A DNA stretch of 64,000 nucleotides from Sanguinoderma infundibulare (lineage: Eukaryota > Basidiomycota > Agaricomycetes > Polyporales > Polyporaceae). Position 1 is the stretch's first letter, and each line of letters opens with the position of its first letter. The position numbers and the translations under genes are program-made. The notes under the pieces are model-generated. The model worked only from the letters and a program-made list of their open reading frames with translations. It was not told where the DNA came from and searched no databases. Location: assembly GCA_032821775.1 (NCBI GenBank), contig JAVLRN010000004.1, positions 2,666,001 through 2,730,000 on the forward strand, given 5' to 3'. This document shows positions 35,323 to 49,158 of this stretch, one piece after another.

Positions 35323-38300
35323 ATGTCCGAGATTCCTCTGAACACATTCGGACGTTCCAGAAAGGCTAGGGCAGGTTACACACCCCTCCACAACGACGAG
35401 CCTCACGACGGAGCTCAGGCCTACAGCGGCAGCAGCAACGCCATCCCTTCTAACAACGGCACCAGAGGTACCATACACGCGGCCATGCGCGCAGCAGTCG
35501 CTTCGTCGTCTGTTAGCAAGAAGGGCAAGCGACGCGAGAGATATGTAGATGACCCAGAGGAGGAGGAGACTCTACTCGGAGATGCTTCGCGAGACGACAG
35601 CGAATTCCGGGAGGATGGGCGGGAAGAGGAGGAGAGGCCGGAACCCTCGCAGGTGCGTATTGTTAACCTGACCTGTTCTATTCAACCTCTGCGGTTTACT
35701 CCACCGACACTTCCTGCCCCATGTTATATGTTACTTGAGGCGCTCTCAGCTAACCTCATAATTTCCTAGCGACCCCCTTCGCGCAAAGGTCGATCCAACG
35801 ACAAGTCGAGAATAATCCCATTCAGACCTCCAGAGAAGCTGCAGAGCAGATACCCTCCGAACCTCGTCCGCAATCAAAAGTACAACGTCTTCACCTTCCT
35901 CCCGCTTGTATTCTACGAGCAGTTCAAGTTCTTCTTCAATCTCTATTTTCTCCTGGTTGCTTTGTCGCAGTTCATCCCTGCTCTAAAGATCGGTGCGTCA
36001 CCTGTTCCTCATAACAACAGTCGTGATATTGATAGTGCACTGTAGGTTTCATCGTCACCTACATCGCCCCCCTCGCATTCGTCCTCTTTGTGACTATGGG
36101 AAAGGAGGCATATGACGACTACAAACGCAATCTTCGCGACCGTGAAGCCAACTCCCAGAAATATCTCGTCCTCGACCCCTCGGAATATTCCCAATCTTCT
36201 CCGGAGGGCATTCCCCACACTCGCTCGGTGCCCTCGTCCAGTCTGCGCGTCGGTGACCTCGTCGTACTGGAGAAGAACCAGCGAGTGCCGGCCGACCTTG
36301 TCCTATTGCGGACGTCAGACAGCTCCGGGACCTGCTTCATCCGTACAGACCAATTGGACGGTGAGACAGACTGGAAGCTGCGTGTTGCCGTGCCCGCCTG
36401 TCAAAAGCTCAGCGGCGACAGAGAGCTGCTGACAGTAGACGCTGAAATATATGGTATGCGATCCGGACGATGCTTTTGATTACTGTTGCTCACGCGTCTC
36501 ACAGCGGACGTACCAATCAAGGATATCCATACGTTCATCGGCACCTTTACTATCAACTCTCCCCCAGCTTTGCTTGAGGATGATGTCCCCATGGTACAGG
36601 TTCCCACCATGGAGCCGTTGACGGCGGAGAACATGCTTTGGTCTAACACCGTCCTTGCTGCGGGCTCTGCCGTCGGCTTCGTCATCTATACTGGTTCGGA
36701 GACTCGCGCTGTGATGAATACCAGTCATCCTGAGACAAAGGTTGGTCTTCTCGACGTCGAGATTAACAGACTTGCAAAGGTTAGCCATTTCCGCCCCATC
36801 GCTACTCCCTCGTCTGAGCTCTTGTAGATCTTGTGCGCCGTGACCTTCGCGCTCTCGTTCGTCCTAGTCGCCCTCAACGGTTTCAGGGGCCCGTGGTACA
36901 TCTATATCCTCCGCTTCCTCATCCTCTTCTCGTCCATTATACCCATCAGGTACGTACTCGCTTCGCAGAAGGCGTATTTATCTAAACATGCGCCGTCTTC
37001 AACAGTCTACGTGTCAATCTGGATATGGGCAAAACGGTGTATGCCCAACAGATCATGACTGACAACGAGATACCCAACACGATTGTACGAACAAGCACAC
37101 TCCCGGAAGAATTGGGGCGAATAGAGTATTTGCTGAGTGATAAGACCGGAACGCTGACGCAAAATGGTGCGTGATCTAGCACATACAGGTCAGATATGAG
37201 CCGATTTGATTTCTCTCGAGCTAGAGATGGAAATGAAGAAACTGCATATGGGCACCGTGTCCTATGGTTACGACTCCATGGACGAGATTACTCATCAGCT
37301 GGCGATGGCCTTCGGGTCGGGCTTCGAGCACGGTATGTGTCGGAGACATCATGCCTTCAATGTCGCTTACATTACCTCATCAGTTCATGGTCGACAGAAC
37401 TCGCTGCAAACTGGTGTCCAAATGGTGGCGAGGGGTCGTCGCGATATGTCCTCCCGCGTGCACGATGTGGTCCTCAGCTTAGCTCTTTGCCACAATGTGA
37501 GCAAAGAACAAGATTTTTGGCGTCGAAGCGACCCCGAGCTCAATGTCAATCCTTGCAGGTCACCCCGGTGTACAACGACGATGGCTCAGTCACTTACCAG
37601 GCCTCGTCGCCCGACGAAGTAGCCATAGTCAAATGGACAGAATCTGTTGGCCTCCGCCTCACCTTCCGCGACCGCACTCGTATCGAGCTGCAGACACCGA
37701 CGGGCTCGCGCATCTCCTTCGATGTGCTGAACATCTTCCCGTTCACTTCTGAGTCGAAGCGGATGGGCATCATCGTCCGGGACTCTCAGACGGGCGAGAT
37801 CACATTCCTTCAGAAAGGCGCGGACGTCGTTATGACGAAGATCGTGCAGCGCAATGACTGGCTCGAGGAGGAGTGCGCGAACATGGCCCGCGAGGGCCTG
37901 CGGACACTCGTCATGGCGCGTCGGAAGCTGAGCGACCAGTCTTACAACCACTTCAAGGAGCAGCACCACCAGGCTAGTATTAAGTTGGAAGGCCGGAACG
38001 AGGCTATGGGTGCTGTTGTCGCGGACCTCTTGGAGCACGATCTCGAGCTGCTGGGTCTAACGGGTGTCGAGGACAAGCTGCAGGATGAGGTCAAGTCGAC
38101 GTTGGAGCTGCTGAGGAACGCGGGTATCAAAATCTGGATGTTGACGGGTGACAAGATCGAGACTGCGACGTGCATTGCGATCTCGACGAAGCTCGTCGCG
38201 CGGAATCAATACATTCACCAGGTCGCGAAGCGTGAGTGCGATGCGCGGCTCTCTGTGCATGTGCTGAAATTTATCCCCGCAGTCAAGACGTCCGACCAAG

Positions 38301-39520
38301 TTCGAGATCAGCTAGAGTTCCTGCAGCAGAAGCTCGACTGCTGTCTCGTCATCGACGGCGAGTCACTTCAGCTCTGCCTCAACATGTTCAAGAACGAGTT
38401 CATCGAGATCGCCACCAAACTGTCGGCCGTCGTCGCTTGCCGGTGTTCCCCGACGCAGAAGGCGGACGTCGCACGACTCATTCGCAAGCACACCAAGAAA
38501 CGTGTCTGCTGTATTGGCGACGGTGGAAATGACGTTAGCATGATCCAAGCGGCCGACGTTGGTCAGCAGCCTCTTTGCTATTTTGCTGCAACGATGCTCA
38601 TAATGTTGTAGGCGTTGGCATCGTTGGGAAAGAAGGAAAGCAAGCCTCGCTGGCTGCCGACTTTTCGGTCACGCAGTTCAGCTACCTCACCAAACTCCTG
38701 CTCTGGCACGGCCGTAACTCGTACCGCCGATCGGCGAAGCTTGCACAGTTCGTCATCCATCGTGGGCTAATCATCTCCGTCATGCAAGCCGTCTTCTCGT
38801 CGATTTTCTACTTCGCGCCTATCGCACTCTACCAAGGCTTGCTGTTGGCCGGATACGCAACTGTATACACCATGGCGCCGGTATTCTCGCTGGTACTTGA
38901 TCGCGACGTCAACGAGGATCTGGCGCTGCTGTACCCCGAGTTGTATAAGGAGCTCACCAAGGGTCGTGTGCTGTCATACAAGACGTTCTTCATCTGGCTT
39001 ATGATCAGCGTCTACCAAGGCGAGTCTTTCTAGGCAGTACATGCCATCCGAGCAATGCTGACGCGAAACTATAGGCGCTGCCATCATGCTCATGTCCCTT
39101 GTCCTGTTCGAGAACGAGTTCCTGAACATCGTCTCCATCTCGTTCACTGCTCTTATCCTCAACGAACTCATCATGGTTGCACTAGAGATTACGACATGGT
39201 GAGCTCTTCCTTCATTCCCCACTAATGGTAGTTATGATAACTTGGTCATAGGCATATCTACATGGTGGTGTCCGAGATTGTGACGCTCTTGATCTATGCC
39301 ATCAGCATGACATTCCTGCCGGAATATTTCGGTGAGTCCGTCCAGTTCATAATACACGTCGCCGAAGCCAACTGATCGTGGGGCAGACTTGACCTTCGTG
39401 ATGTCGTCCCGATTCGCTTGGAAGGTGGCGGTCATTGTGGCTATTAGCGCATTCCCGCTGTACATTATCAAGTTCATTCGTAGTAGAGTCGCACCTGCAG
39501 CGTCGAGCAAACTACTGTAA
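35323..39520 (+). CDS. NEO1: P4-type ATPase, Neo1-type phospholipid flippase
   Basis: Fourteen exons (35323-35652, 35770-35992, 36046-36453, 36505-36779, 36828-36949, 37006-37166, 37225-37332, 37384-37496, 37559-38231, 38283-38561, 38612-39019, 39075-39198, 39252-39331, 39387-39520) give 1145 residues, close to yeast Neo1. The first membrane block has [20 protein letters not shown]. The TGES-like loop is [10 protein letters not shown]. The phosphorylation site is DKTGT with Asp about 498. The nucleotide-binding domain has KGADVVM and TGDKIETA, the hinge has [11 protein letters not shown], and ten membrane helices fit the usual plan. Members flip phosphatidylserine or phosphatidylethanolamine in Golgi and endosomes and, unlike Drs2/Dnf, work without a Cdc50 partner. 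The intron after residue SVYQ has a GC-AG donor (caag|gcgagt at 39020); no in-frame GT alternative exists. Confidence 0.93.
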
Positions 39521-40358
39521 CTTATGCTCTCAGTCATTCATGGATTTACGAATATAACGTGGTTTGGTCGCATCAAGATATTTCCGTTTGTGTCCCGGCG
39601 CCTTCTGGAAACTGCTTCCTGTGAAAGACGGTCTCGTATACCCCGTCACGACAGCTGCTGTCGACATTCTCCTCACTCGACGCCTCCGAGTGCCGACCGT
39701 CGACGCGCTGCGCATGGGACACACAATCACGTGGACAGAAGATCAGTGCCGGAAAAGGGAAGAGGCGGAGCATGGCTGTCGGTGGTCGTAAAGGGACAAA
39801 AAATTGCTGTCGAGAAGGGATGCCCTGAAACATGGTGGCATTCGGCGGTGGACCGGACGTCGGGCGGAAAGAGGATGAACAAACGAGGGGGGCGGGAAGG
39901 GGGGACGACGGAGGGCAACGTGTCTGGCGTGAGTGCTAGTGAGTGCTATCCCATTCGTGGACTCTAGTGGCGGGGGTGCGAGGCGCTGCGACCGATCTGG
40001 GGGCGATCTTTGCGAGATTTTCCGGGATCGAGGGGCGTGTTTGCTGATTGCAGACGCGATGGCGACGACCACGCGCGTCGGGCTGGCGGCGAGCGTCGGA
40101 GAAATTTACCAGTCTCCATTTTTGCAGGTCTGATTTTCAGATTCAGCGGGGGCAGGCCAACGGCAGCCACAGGATCCTCCGTCGGCCCTGAGCGCGACGA
40201 CGATCCGCCCATCCGAACCCTTCTCGTTCGTTTCACTTCCACCACGCCCTCGACGCCTTCGACGACCTTCGCAGACCTCTCTTTCCTCCTTACTTATGCT
40301 CCTTTAACCAACCACTCCCTTGCGCCCCACTCCCTTCCCTCCGCCAGCGCCCTTCACC
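39521..40358. other. Intergenic region, 3' of NEO1 and promoter of the zinc-finger gene
   Basis: No gene is supported. The last 300 bp are pyrimidine-rich and precede the ATG at 40359, as in many fungal promoters. Confidence 0.5.
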
Positions 40359-42890
40359 ATGCCTCTCCCCTACCCGCTCCAGCACGCACAACCTTCGCAC
40401 CATCACGCCCTCGAGCATCCCCACCCCGCAAACCATGGCTCCTCCTCGCTTCCGCCTCGTGGAGTCCTCTCCCTTCCCGGGTCTCCCAACCGGGCCATAC
40501 GCGAAATTTTACCTCATTCACCTTCGTCCGTCGTTCGGGTACGCTTAGATTGCGCCGCCCGAGTAGTCGCGTTCCTCACGTCTTTTCGGCGTCCATCGTA
40601 GCTTTCCAATCTCCGGTCTACACCCACAGAACTCCTGTGGAACTTGTTTTCACACGGTTGCTCCCAGGTATAACGTCTCCGAACCTTAGCCGTTTTCCGG
40701 ATACTCAAATGAACTCCATCCAGTTGAACTTGCATTCACCAACTCCAGTTCTCCCCAACCTCGAGACCAATGCCTCCGGCGAAAGCGACATTTGGGCCGT
40801 TTTTACCTCTCCTTCTCATGTACGTCCCCCATCCTTGAAGAATAAAACGCTCGGTTGTTCAACGCCACTCAGGCGCGCGCGGCTCTAAGTCTATCTTGCG
40901 ATGTTTTTTCCGTGTCGCCTGCACCCGAACTTGAGCTTGCCTATCTCCCAACTGTGAAGCGGGTTACATCAAGTCCACTTGTATGTCTTCTGGTCACTTG
41001 GTTTCATTACCGATTTTCTGACTGCTCTTCATCAGGAACGGGAGTCATCGAATTTTCGTGTCAACACCTTGGCCCCTGCACACATGACCTCCAGCGTTCA
41101 TTTTTCTGGCATCAGCTCGCTCCCTCAATCCCGCGCCATCAGTCAAGCTCCCTCGAACGACCCTAGCGGCAACGGCGTGCCATCCTATACGATATCAAGC
41201 AACCCCCCCAACCCCAAAACAAGCTTCCGCGTCGGCGACTGGATGTAGGTTGGACCAAACCCATTTTCCGATGTCACTCTCCTCACCTGCACTTTCTCAA
41301 AGGTGCTCTGCCGCGAATTGCAGCGCTCACAATTTCCAGTCAGTATTTTACAACATTCCGTGTTGGACATTTAAATTAACACGTGTGCCAGGCGAAACAC
41401 TGTGTGTATAGCTTGTGGTCGTCCGCGCACTGGGACCGCATCATCCACGCTCCCAGTAGCTCCTTCCTTGCTTCCCGTATTCCCGCTCGCAGCCCCTTCG
41501 CCTCGCTTTGCGGGCCGTTTCAACGCTTCGCAAGGAAACCTACCGTTATCTTCTCCGGTCTCCGCTGGCCCTGCAGCGCCGAACTATCCTCTTTCCCCCA
41601 TCTCCAGTGCCATCTCTGCCGCGCAAGCACAAATGTCACCCAAGCCCCCGCCGCCACAGTACCCGTCACTCACCCCGTCTGGCCGCACTCTAAGCGTAGG
41701 TGGCAGGGTCCGCAACGTCTCCCGCGACCCAGTGGCCCCTTGTGTGATGTACTGGCCCGACAACGAGCCGCTTCCGGATCCATCTCAGATTCGCCCAATT
41801 GACTCCGCCCTCATGACGGTACGCTTCATTTATGCTACACTGCTTCAACATTTCTACAGAGGTTCACGCCTTCTTCAGTACCCTCCCATCATCAACACCG
41901 GGAACAAGGGTGCCGCGGAGAAGCAGCCTGGTGATTGGGTTTGCGGGAAGTGCAACTATCATAACTGGCGTCGTCGCAAGGTGTGCCAGACGTGCTTCCC
42001 CTGTACGTGTATATTATGTGAACTCGCTGCCGATCGACTAACGTTCTCTCGCAGATGCAGAGGGGAACGGAGACTCTATCTCCTCCGCCATTCAAAGTGA
42101 ACGGATCACCCTCCTCGCTAACGTGCTCGCGACACAGTTCAACGCCCTTGATTTAGATGGTGTCCCTCCGCGGCCTGGAGTGCAATCTCAGGTTCCTCCG
42201 ACTAGCGCGCCTCCCCACCGACTCCGCTTCGCTGATGGCCAGAGCCAGAGCCTTGGAAACAGTCGTAACGCGTCCCCCTTACTCCCGCCACTCCCCCTCA
42301 CCGATCACGACAAGGTCGTATCGCCGATCTACCAAACGTCCGGCGGACTGCGACAAGTAGTCGGGTCTGAGCGTGCCTCGCGCGCAGCGCAGCCGTACAC
42401 CGTCTTGTCTAGTCCGCGCGAGTCGCACAACCTCCTACCGTCGTTCCTTCAGGACATCGTTCACTCGTCATCGCAATCACCGTCCCCGACGTCTTCTTCC
42501 TCCGTTGATCTCTCTTACGATGGCTCGTCCGAGGATGCGCACTACGTGTTGACTCCCGGGACATCCTCTCGGTCTGTGTTGCCCGTGACGGCAAGCCGGC
42601 AGGGGTTTTCGGGTCTCAACGTCCGGAAGAACAGCTCTTCGTCCTTCAATTCCCTTGGACGCAGCGGCGGTAGCTCTATCTGGAAGCTCGACGGCGAGGA
42701 GAGCAAGACCTATACGTCTTCCACCTCTACGCGGACCTCACCAACCACACTTCACGCCCAAATCGCGTCTGCCCGACGTAACGTGAGCGCCAACGACCCC
42801 AGCGCCATCGTCGAGCTCGACAATGCCAACAGCGGTATCACGCCAAAAGGTACCAGTGGCTTCTGGCAAGCCCAAACTCGGTACACATAA
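40359..42890 (+). CDS. RanBP2-type zinc-finger protein with RRM-like N-terminus
   Basis: Nine exons (40359-40538, 40602-40667, 40724-40819, 40873-40980, 41036-41244, 41303-41338, 41392-41818, 41879-42002, 42055-42890) give 693 residues. Residues about 60-150 resemble an RNA-recognition fold (VVRLSNLRSTPTELLWNLF, then IWAVFTSPSHARAAL). Two RanBP2-type C4 zinc fingers follow: GDWMCSAANCSAHNF with CIACG, and GDWVCGKCNYHNWRRRK with CQTC. The C-terminal 270 residues are Ser-rich and disordered. Such fingers bind single-stranded RNA, so an RNA-binding role like yeast Nrp1 is likely. The exon of 36 nt lies inside the first finger. The ATG at 40359 is the one in frame with exon 2; a later ATG at 40436 is out of frame. 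Confidence 0.8.
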
Positions 42891-43706
42891 TGCTATATAT
42901 CTTTTAATATGGACTGGTACGTATGCCTCTTGGACGTATTGCTGCGTAGCGTCTGACATGTTTCGGTTGGGACGGCAGTAGCAAGGAAGGAAGAGGGCCA
43001 GTTTTTGCGTGTATCTCATATCTCCCGTCTCTTCCGCCGGGGCTTGGCATACGGACGTCTGCTGTATCTATCATCTTGATCTATCTCTCGCCCACCGTAC
43101 ACGGACACACGCTCCTAGCACTGTCGTTGCTCGTCTCGGTATCGGTTTACTTACAATTCCCTCGCGCACCGCGTGTTGGGCTGGAAAACATAGTGTAGAC
43201 CTCTCGCTTCAGATAAGACTCTGCGCAAGGAGGACGCGGAGGATGTTGTATTCATGGGAAACGGAACACTTTCGGTTGCTAGATATCATATACGCATATA
43301 CGTATAGCACGTCTAGTGTACAGCATCCATCATCGGATGAGGAATGGAACAACTCTTGCTTTTCTTTTCGTAGGGGTTCCATGACCAAGACTGAGTTGAT
43401 TCGGCCAACCCGAACTCGTCAACAGATGCGTCGGAATTACCACGACATACGGGTACTTATGCACATGCGCCAAATGATATGTTGTTCCGAAGTCTCGCAC
43501 TCGGCCTGCTCAACGCGTCTGTCGCACTTGGATAAGTAGCCGGCTTCACGCGACAAGAAGATCTCGCGCGGGTCATATGTTGCAGATCTGGTTCCTGGTT
43601 CTACATACAACAAAGCAAGCAAACATCTCGGCGGTTGGACATCTTGGTCATGCAACATACACGTCTAAGTATGATTCCCGGCCCAGGCACATCTGGCACA
43701 GCGGAT
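42891..43706. other. Convergent intergenic region
   Basis: 3' flanks of two genes that face each other. No conserved reading frame or RNA gene is visible. Confidence 0.5.
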
Positions 43707-45381
<1,675 letters not shown>

Positions 45382-45747
45382 GGTGGGCGTGCAGTAGAGT
45401 ACAGAGAAGAGGAAAGCTTGGACTGGAGGTGGTGCGACGAGTCAAGGGGGTATATAACCTTCCCAAACGACGCTCAGAGACCGAGGCGCGTGTCAACCCG
45501 GAGTTTGGTCGACGGCGCAGTCCCACTGACTCGGTCTCGCTCGAACGTGCCCTCTGAGCGCGCGGTGGCCACTGGCATCCTCTTGCTCGTCTCAGCGCAC
45601 TCTCGTTGACTTTTCCGGCAGCACAGCCACAGCTCCCTGCTCGGCTGGGGCTGCCAAACGGGCTGCCACCGTCGCGATCGCGCCACCAGCCAATCTGGCA
45701 GAGTCCATCTCCAATCCGCCCTGACACTCATCCTCGACACTGTCCAC
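45382..45747. promoter_or_regulatory. Divergent promoter, DAHP synthase / PIH1 genes, with Gcn4-type sites
   Basis: A 366-bp shared upstream region. On the DAHP synthase side ttatata (45451-45457, reverse strand) lies about 70 bp before the ATG. The hexamer TGACTC occurs twice: at 45439-45444 on the reverse strand and at 45527-45532 on the forward strand. TGACTC is the core of the Gcn4/Cpc1 response element that raises amino acid biosynthesis genes on starvation. The link is inferred from position and pathway. Confidence 0.55.
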
Positions 45748-47187
45748 ATGGCGGATACCACCAGAGTATCCCTCTCGCCCTCTCCGGGCTTCTGCATCAA
45801 GTCCACCGCTCTCAATGCCGTCTCCTGCCCCCTTCCCACCGAGTCCTTTTCTGGTCTTTCAACTCCGACCACGGTCGACATTCCATCCGGTCAAAAGGTA
45901 TTCATCAACATCGCTTGGGACACAGCCGTCCCACCCCCGTCCCCCGGAACCGGTGCAGCAATAGACCGCGCGATGGCTGCCCCATCCTCCGTAGATCCTG
46001 ATCTCGCCTCCAAATGGTTTGTTCCCCTTATAGTATCAGAACCTCGCACAGACACAGACAAAGGTTCGTTCCATGCTCGCCTCACGTCTTCCCTCCCTTC
46101 TTCACCGACTGCAAGCATGACAATCCTGACATTCCTTTCCTTGGCCCCACAGCCGGCAATCCCTCTGCCGTTTTTGATTGCATCTTCAATTCCACCCTCA
46201 AGTCTCATGCCCTCCGTTCCAGCCAATTCAAATCATTCCTCATAGGTGACCATTTCTCTTCTCGCCTCATGTACTCTCCTGTCCATCCCGTCTTCCTCTC
46301 CATTCACCCTTGGCACCCATCCTCCACCCGACCCTTACCTCATCGCCCGCGCCTCGCCCATCCCCCAAACGCTCTTCTAATCCATTCTTGTCATCCCATC
46401 TGCCAGAACTAGCCTTGCAACGCATTCAAGCACAGTACTCCCTTGTTCTCTCCCGCCAAATCGGGTCCCCCAATATCCACTCAAAGGGCAAGCTTCGTCC
46501 TCGCTCCGTTCTCATTCCGATCGCCTTCTATCGCACCCCTACCTCCACCACCCAACCGGCTCCAACCCCCCTCATACAGCAACTCCCCGCAGTGTCCGTT
46601 ACTCAGCCTATGCCTCCCGGCGATACTTTCCACCCTCGTTCCACCTCAGCCTCTCAACCATCCTTACAAACAATCCCGACATCCCCAGTCAGCGTCCCGG
46701 AGCTATCCTGGTCCCGAATCCATGACGGCAGCCTACGCATTGCCCTATCCGTCCCCAACCTCGTGCGTCCCGACTTCCATGTCTTCTCTTACCTTCTTAT
46801 TCACTCACTGCCCGTTTCGCGCCCGCACTCTCCGCCGCCTTCGGAACCTGTCACCCAAACCGATCCCGACGTCTTCCTACCCCACCTCTCTCCACCGCGT
46901 GCCCGACTCGTGTCCACCCTTCGCAGACACGATCCTCTCTCCCGAGCACGACCCTCGACGTCGAACCAAGAAGGCTCATCTTCGCCGCCCCTGGGCCTGC
47001 ACCTTATGCTCTCGATCTCGACCTCTCGCGATCCGACCCTGACATTCACCACGTTTTCGCTCCTCACGCCCAGGACCAGGACAGTCCATCGTCCGCCATT
47101 CGTCTCAAGCGCGAACGTGCTTTCGACGTCGACGCCGCGCGTGCGGAGTGGCCAATGGCGGAAGGGAAGCTCGTCATTTACGCCTGA
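45748..47187 (+). CDS. PIH1: PIH1-domain protein (Pih1/Nop17, R2TP complex)
   Basis: Four exons (45748-46063, 46153-46245, 46407-46762, 46927-47187) give 341 residues. The N-terminal PIH1 domain shows PGFCIKS, KVFINIAWD, a WFVPLIVSEPRTDTDKAG block and NPSAVFDCIFN. The C-terminal part (SLRIALSVPNL, then TTLDVEPRRLIFAAPG and YALDLDLS) is a CS-like beta domain. Pih1 joins Rvb1/Rvb2 and Tah1 with Hsp90 to assemble box C/D snoRNPs and PIKK complexes. The 164-nt third intron is longer than usual here; it joins PNL to TRSSLPST in frame. Confidence 0.85.
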
Positions 47188-47492
47188 GCGCCCGCATCTG
47201 CACGTATGCTGTATGTAAGTGCCAATCAGTTAAAAGTCCGTTCGCCATGCACGAATCCTTTCGCTGCTTCATGACGAGCTTGCCCAAGTCTCACACCCGT
47301 CTTGGCACCACGCTTCGGCTTGCGTTGCTCGGAGAGTAGAATTATGTCTCAGGTAATGCTATTCAATTTATGTTTAAATAGCGCAGTGGGGCACGGTGCG
47401 AGATATATAGTCAGGTATACATGTCGTGATATAGTCATAAGATGATGAACGCCAGGTCGTGAAAGCTACACCGGACATCACGTAGCAGTCCG
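47188..47492. other. Convergent intergenic region, no gene seen
   Basis: Short 3' flanks of the PIH1 and LIM genes. Confidence 0.5.
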
Positions 47493-48834
47493 TCAACCAC
47501 CGGGTTTGCCGAGCAAAGCATACCCGCTTCCCTGCGGGCCAAAGTTCTATTACGTTGGGAACGAAACGATTAGCTCAAAGGCAAGTGCCGTGAACGAATC
47601 CGCCAGACGTACCTTCCCATAGCACCGACGGCAGAAGGGCTCATTGTCCTTGTCCACCAACTGCCCACTGTCCAGCGTCTTGCCGCACTCCGTGCACCTC
47701 AAGCACGCCTTGTGCCATGTCTTGCCCACCGCTTTGACTTGCTCCGCAAAGTAGACGGACTTGCCGCACCGTGGGCACTTTGGCGTCCCTGTTCCCCACT
47801 GGCGGCCCGTCATCGTCGGCGAGAGGGGGCCAGCGGCAGGCCCACCGAGCGCAAACCCATAGCGCGTCCCGGTCATGGACGGGGCAAGGGAAACGGGGAT
47901 AGTGCGTGGAGACGTAGCTCTGCCATTGCCATTGCCGTTCAGGGGAGGAGACGTCGCTCTCGCTCCTCGTACTCCGTTCGCTCCGTACCCATTCACATTC
48001 ACTCTCCGCGCAACACCATTCGCTCCTCCCTCATTGCCGTGCGCCGGGGTTACGACCTCCGCACCGTCAAACTCCTCGATAAGGTCGTCCAACGCCTGAA
48101 GGGCAGACAGCCCCTTGGTAGGACTCAAAGACCTGGTCGGCTTAAGCAACGGCGGGGGAGACTTGCTGGAACTTCCGTTCGTACCAGTCTGGTGACTGCT
48201 GTGCACGGGCTGTGGCTGGGCGATTGGTGCAGAGGTGACGGAGCGGGAGGGCAGTGCGGGAGGAGAGGCGGCGCGCTCGATGCTGCCTCCGGTGGTATGG
48301 GAACGGACGAGGTCGTCGCGGTGGGGGAGATTGCCGTGGCGAAGGTCGCGAGTGCCGAAGAGCTTTACGTGACAGATCTTGCTGTGGAGAATTGAGAAAG
48401 AACGCGAGAAGGTTCAACGTGCGAACTTACCAATAAGGCTTCGCATGGGGAAAGAACAACATCAATGGTGATTGGTAAACACATGAGTGCTTGGTCGTAC
48501 CTCTTCGTTGTGTTCAACCAAGCTGAACGAGTCGAGGCGTTTATCGCACGACGTGCACCTGAGACAGGACTAGTGCTCAACGTGAGCGAAAGGGGGCAGT
48601 TTCGGCACGGAGTTGGACCTGCCTTGTGGTACAACTAGACAAGAGTCAGTAGGGAGGCTGGAGGACATATGCATAGCTCGTACCTTGCGTCCTGGTCCCA
48701 TAATCTAGCCGAAGAGCAGAGTATGAGTGAGTGCTTGGTGAAGCCGCGAGTACAGATGCATGACTGACCTGTTCTGCCGCATAGACTGATTTGCTGCATT
48801 TCGGGCACTTTGGAGTGCCGCCAAATGGATGCAT
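47493..48834 (-). CDS. Two-LIM-domain protein (CRP-like)
   Basis: Seven exons: 48834-48769, 48704-48684 (21 nt), 48634-48623 (12 nt), 48569-48501, 48438-48431 (8 nt), 48381-47613 and 47546-47493, giving 332 residues. LIM1 starts [13 protein letters not shown] and continues with [26 protein letters not shown] and TRDL. LIM2 starts [13 protein letters not shown] and continues [17 protein letters not shown] and [11 protein letters not shown] Ser/Pro/Gly-rich linker of about 130 residues separates them. LIM domains bind zinc and mediate protein contacts, often at actin or cell-polarity sites. The 12- and 8-nt exons and a GC-AG donor (cacaag|gcaggt) are needed to obtain the HxxCxxCxxC and PYCxxC ligands of LIM1. 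Confidence 0.88.
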
Positions 48835-49158
48835 AGTGGGAGGAGGGGGGTGGAGGCGAGGGACTGGTACCGACTCGGGATGCGAGACCCACTTAGCTCA
48901 TAGCAGCACTGCTTTCCGCTGCCGACGCCGGGCCCGATGCCGGACGTCGCAGCAGGGTTCGGGCGGGGGAGTACTGGATATGGTCAGCGGTCGGGGATGT
49001 CCGGATAGCAAGGGAGGCGGAGATGGAAAATTGATGAAGATGGCGATTTTTGCAGAGGACGAGAATTGATCAGTCGCCTCTCCTTCTCCTGCTCTAGACG
49101 TTCTCTCGCCACACCCTCTCTCTTTTCCTCCACACGCCCCCCTGCACGACCGACCGCC
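48835..49158. promoter_or_regulatory. Divergent promoter, LIM / eIF5A genes
   Basis: 324 bp between the two ATGs. The last 90 bp before eIF5A are strongly pyrimidine-rich (ctctccttctcctgctc and ctctctcttttcctcc), a common feature of highly expressed fungal genes. Confidence 0.5.

Noticed and set aside
40436..40540. ATG at 40436 as start of the zinc-finger gene
   Set aside because: It is out of frame with the second exon, while the ATG at 40359 joins in frame.
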